A DNA stretch of 64,000 nucleotides, taken from contig JBGAUE010000003.1 of NCBI GenBank assembly GCA_044228795.1, positions 124,001-188,000 on the forward strand. The letters run 5' to 3'. Position 1 is the stretch's first letter, and each line of letters starts with the position of its first letter. The stretch is from M0108 sp044228795 (GTDB lineage Bacteria; Pseudomonadota; Gammaproteobacteria; Chromatiales; Chromatiaceae). Below, piece after piece: positions 63,783 to 64,000 of this stretch. The notes below the pieces were generated by a model. It was given only the letters and a program-made list of their open reading frames with translations. It searched no databases and had not been told where the DNA came from. The position numbers and the translations under genes were made by a program.

Positions 63783-63823
63783 AATCTATAGGGAACCGGA
63801 GAATTCACCTTGATTTAGATCAA
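63783..63823 (-). promoter_or_regulatory. FNR box and -10 region upstream of the octaheme cytochrome
   Basis: TTGATTTAGATCAA at 63810-63823 is a perfect FNR consensus palindrome (TTGAT-N4-ATCAA). On the minus strand a TATAGA/TAGATT -10 candidate (63783-63790) lies 19-21 bases after it, close to the arrangement of an FNR class II promoter. The leader would be about 175 bases. This implies anaerobic activation of the octaheme gene. Confidence 0.7.
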
Positions 63824-63835
63824 GTTTGCCCAGGA

Positions 63836-64000
63836 TCAGGCTGCGGACTCGGAACTGAGATCCGCCAGGGCCTCGTTGGCCTGGCGATCGGCATGATAGG
63901 AGGAACGCACCATAGCGCCGCTGGCGACATGGGCGAAACCCAGAGCCTCACCCGCACGGCGGAGGGACTCAAATTCTTCCGGGGTCCAATAACGGAACAC
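63836..64000 (-). CDS. lipA: Lipoyl synthase, 3' end only
   Basis: The last 54 codons before a TGA, continuing beyond the window edge. The sequence RYWTPEEFESLRRAGEALGF followed by HVASGAMVRSSYHADRQA is the C-terminus of LipA, the radical-SAM enzyme that inserts sulfur into octanoyl groups; the RSSYHA arginine/serine motif provides the fourth ligand to the auxiliary iron-sulfur cluster. The radical-SAM cysteines are outside the window. Confidence 0.93.
   Translation of the reverse strand: MFRYWTPEEFESLRRAGEALGFAHVASGAMVRSSYHADRQANEALADLSSESAA

Overview
The window looks like a chromosomal segment of a gammaproteobacterium, most likely of the order Chromatiales (purple-sulfur-bacterium type). 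This rests on high-GC coding sequence, the gammaproteobacterial order truB-rbfA-infB-nusA-rimP, an MTIP-type mtnP, and an octaheme HAO-like cytochrome behind an FNR box. No marker fixes the genus, and no rRNA or tRNA gene was seen.

Layout. 1-7.4 kb: end of an AstE/aspartoacylase-family gene, trmO, then a leftward nrdR-ribD-[ABC exporter]-ribE set, with glyA upstream. 7.4-11.4 kb: a long hairpin-bounded intergenic repeat, then a lower-GC patch with a membrane protein and a secreted beta-helix protein. 11.4-15.6 kb: a GH13 enzyme, a Lon-N-domain protein, a lipoprotein, a PKHD-type hydroxylase and an unknown conserved protein. 15.7-24.9 kb: the leftward translation/RNA operon rimP-nusA-infB-rbfA-truB-rpsO-pnp, with a readable promoter, leader terminators and inter-gene hairpins. 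24.9-34.6 kb: SprT-like protein, metA, a P-loop protein, mtnP, a hemerythrin protein, hpt, nagZ, two peptide-type ABC permeases, a double-GNAT protein and a YdjC-family deacetylase. This stretch is rich in purine/methylthioadenosine salvage and cell-wall recycling.

34.9-50.2 kb is the most unusual accessory region. It holds a free-standing C39-like peptidase, a methyltransferase, a fold-III PLP decarboxylase homologue, a broken murC-like gene, an AsnB-type amidotransferase, and a contiguous NHLP/NHLM-type export cassette (HlyD-like protein plus two ABC proteins). The first ABC protein lacks the N-terminal C39 peptidase expected in its family. A DrrAB-like ABC-2 transporter lies directly upstream. 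This suggests an export/biosynthesis cluster for an unknown product; no precursor peptide was found.

50.3-53.7 kb: NnrU, a CIA30-family protein, an HD-domain hydrolase, a small membrane protein, a degenerate stretch and a Tat-exported copper-storage-like protein. 53.7-61.6 kb: cysC, then a complete Wadjet-type anti-plasmid SMC system, jetABCD. 61.6-64 kb: a TPR protein, the FNR-linked octaheme cytochrome and the 3' end of lipA.
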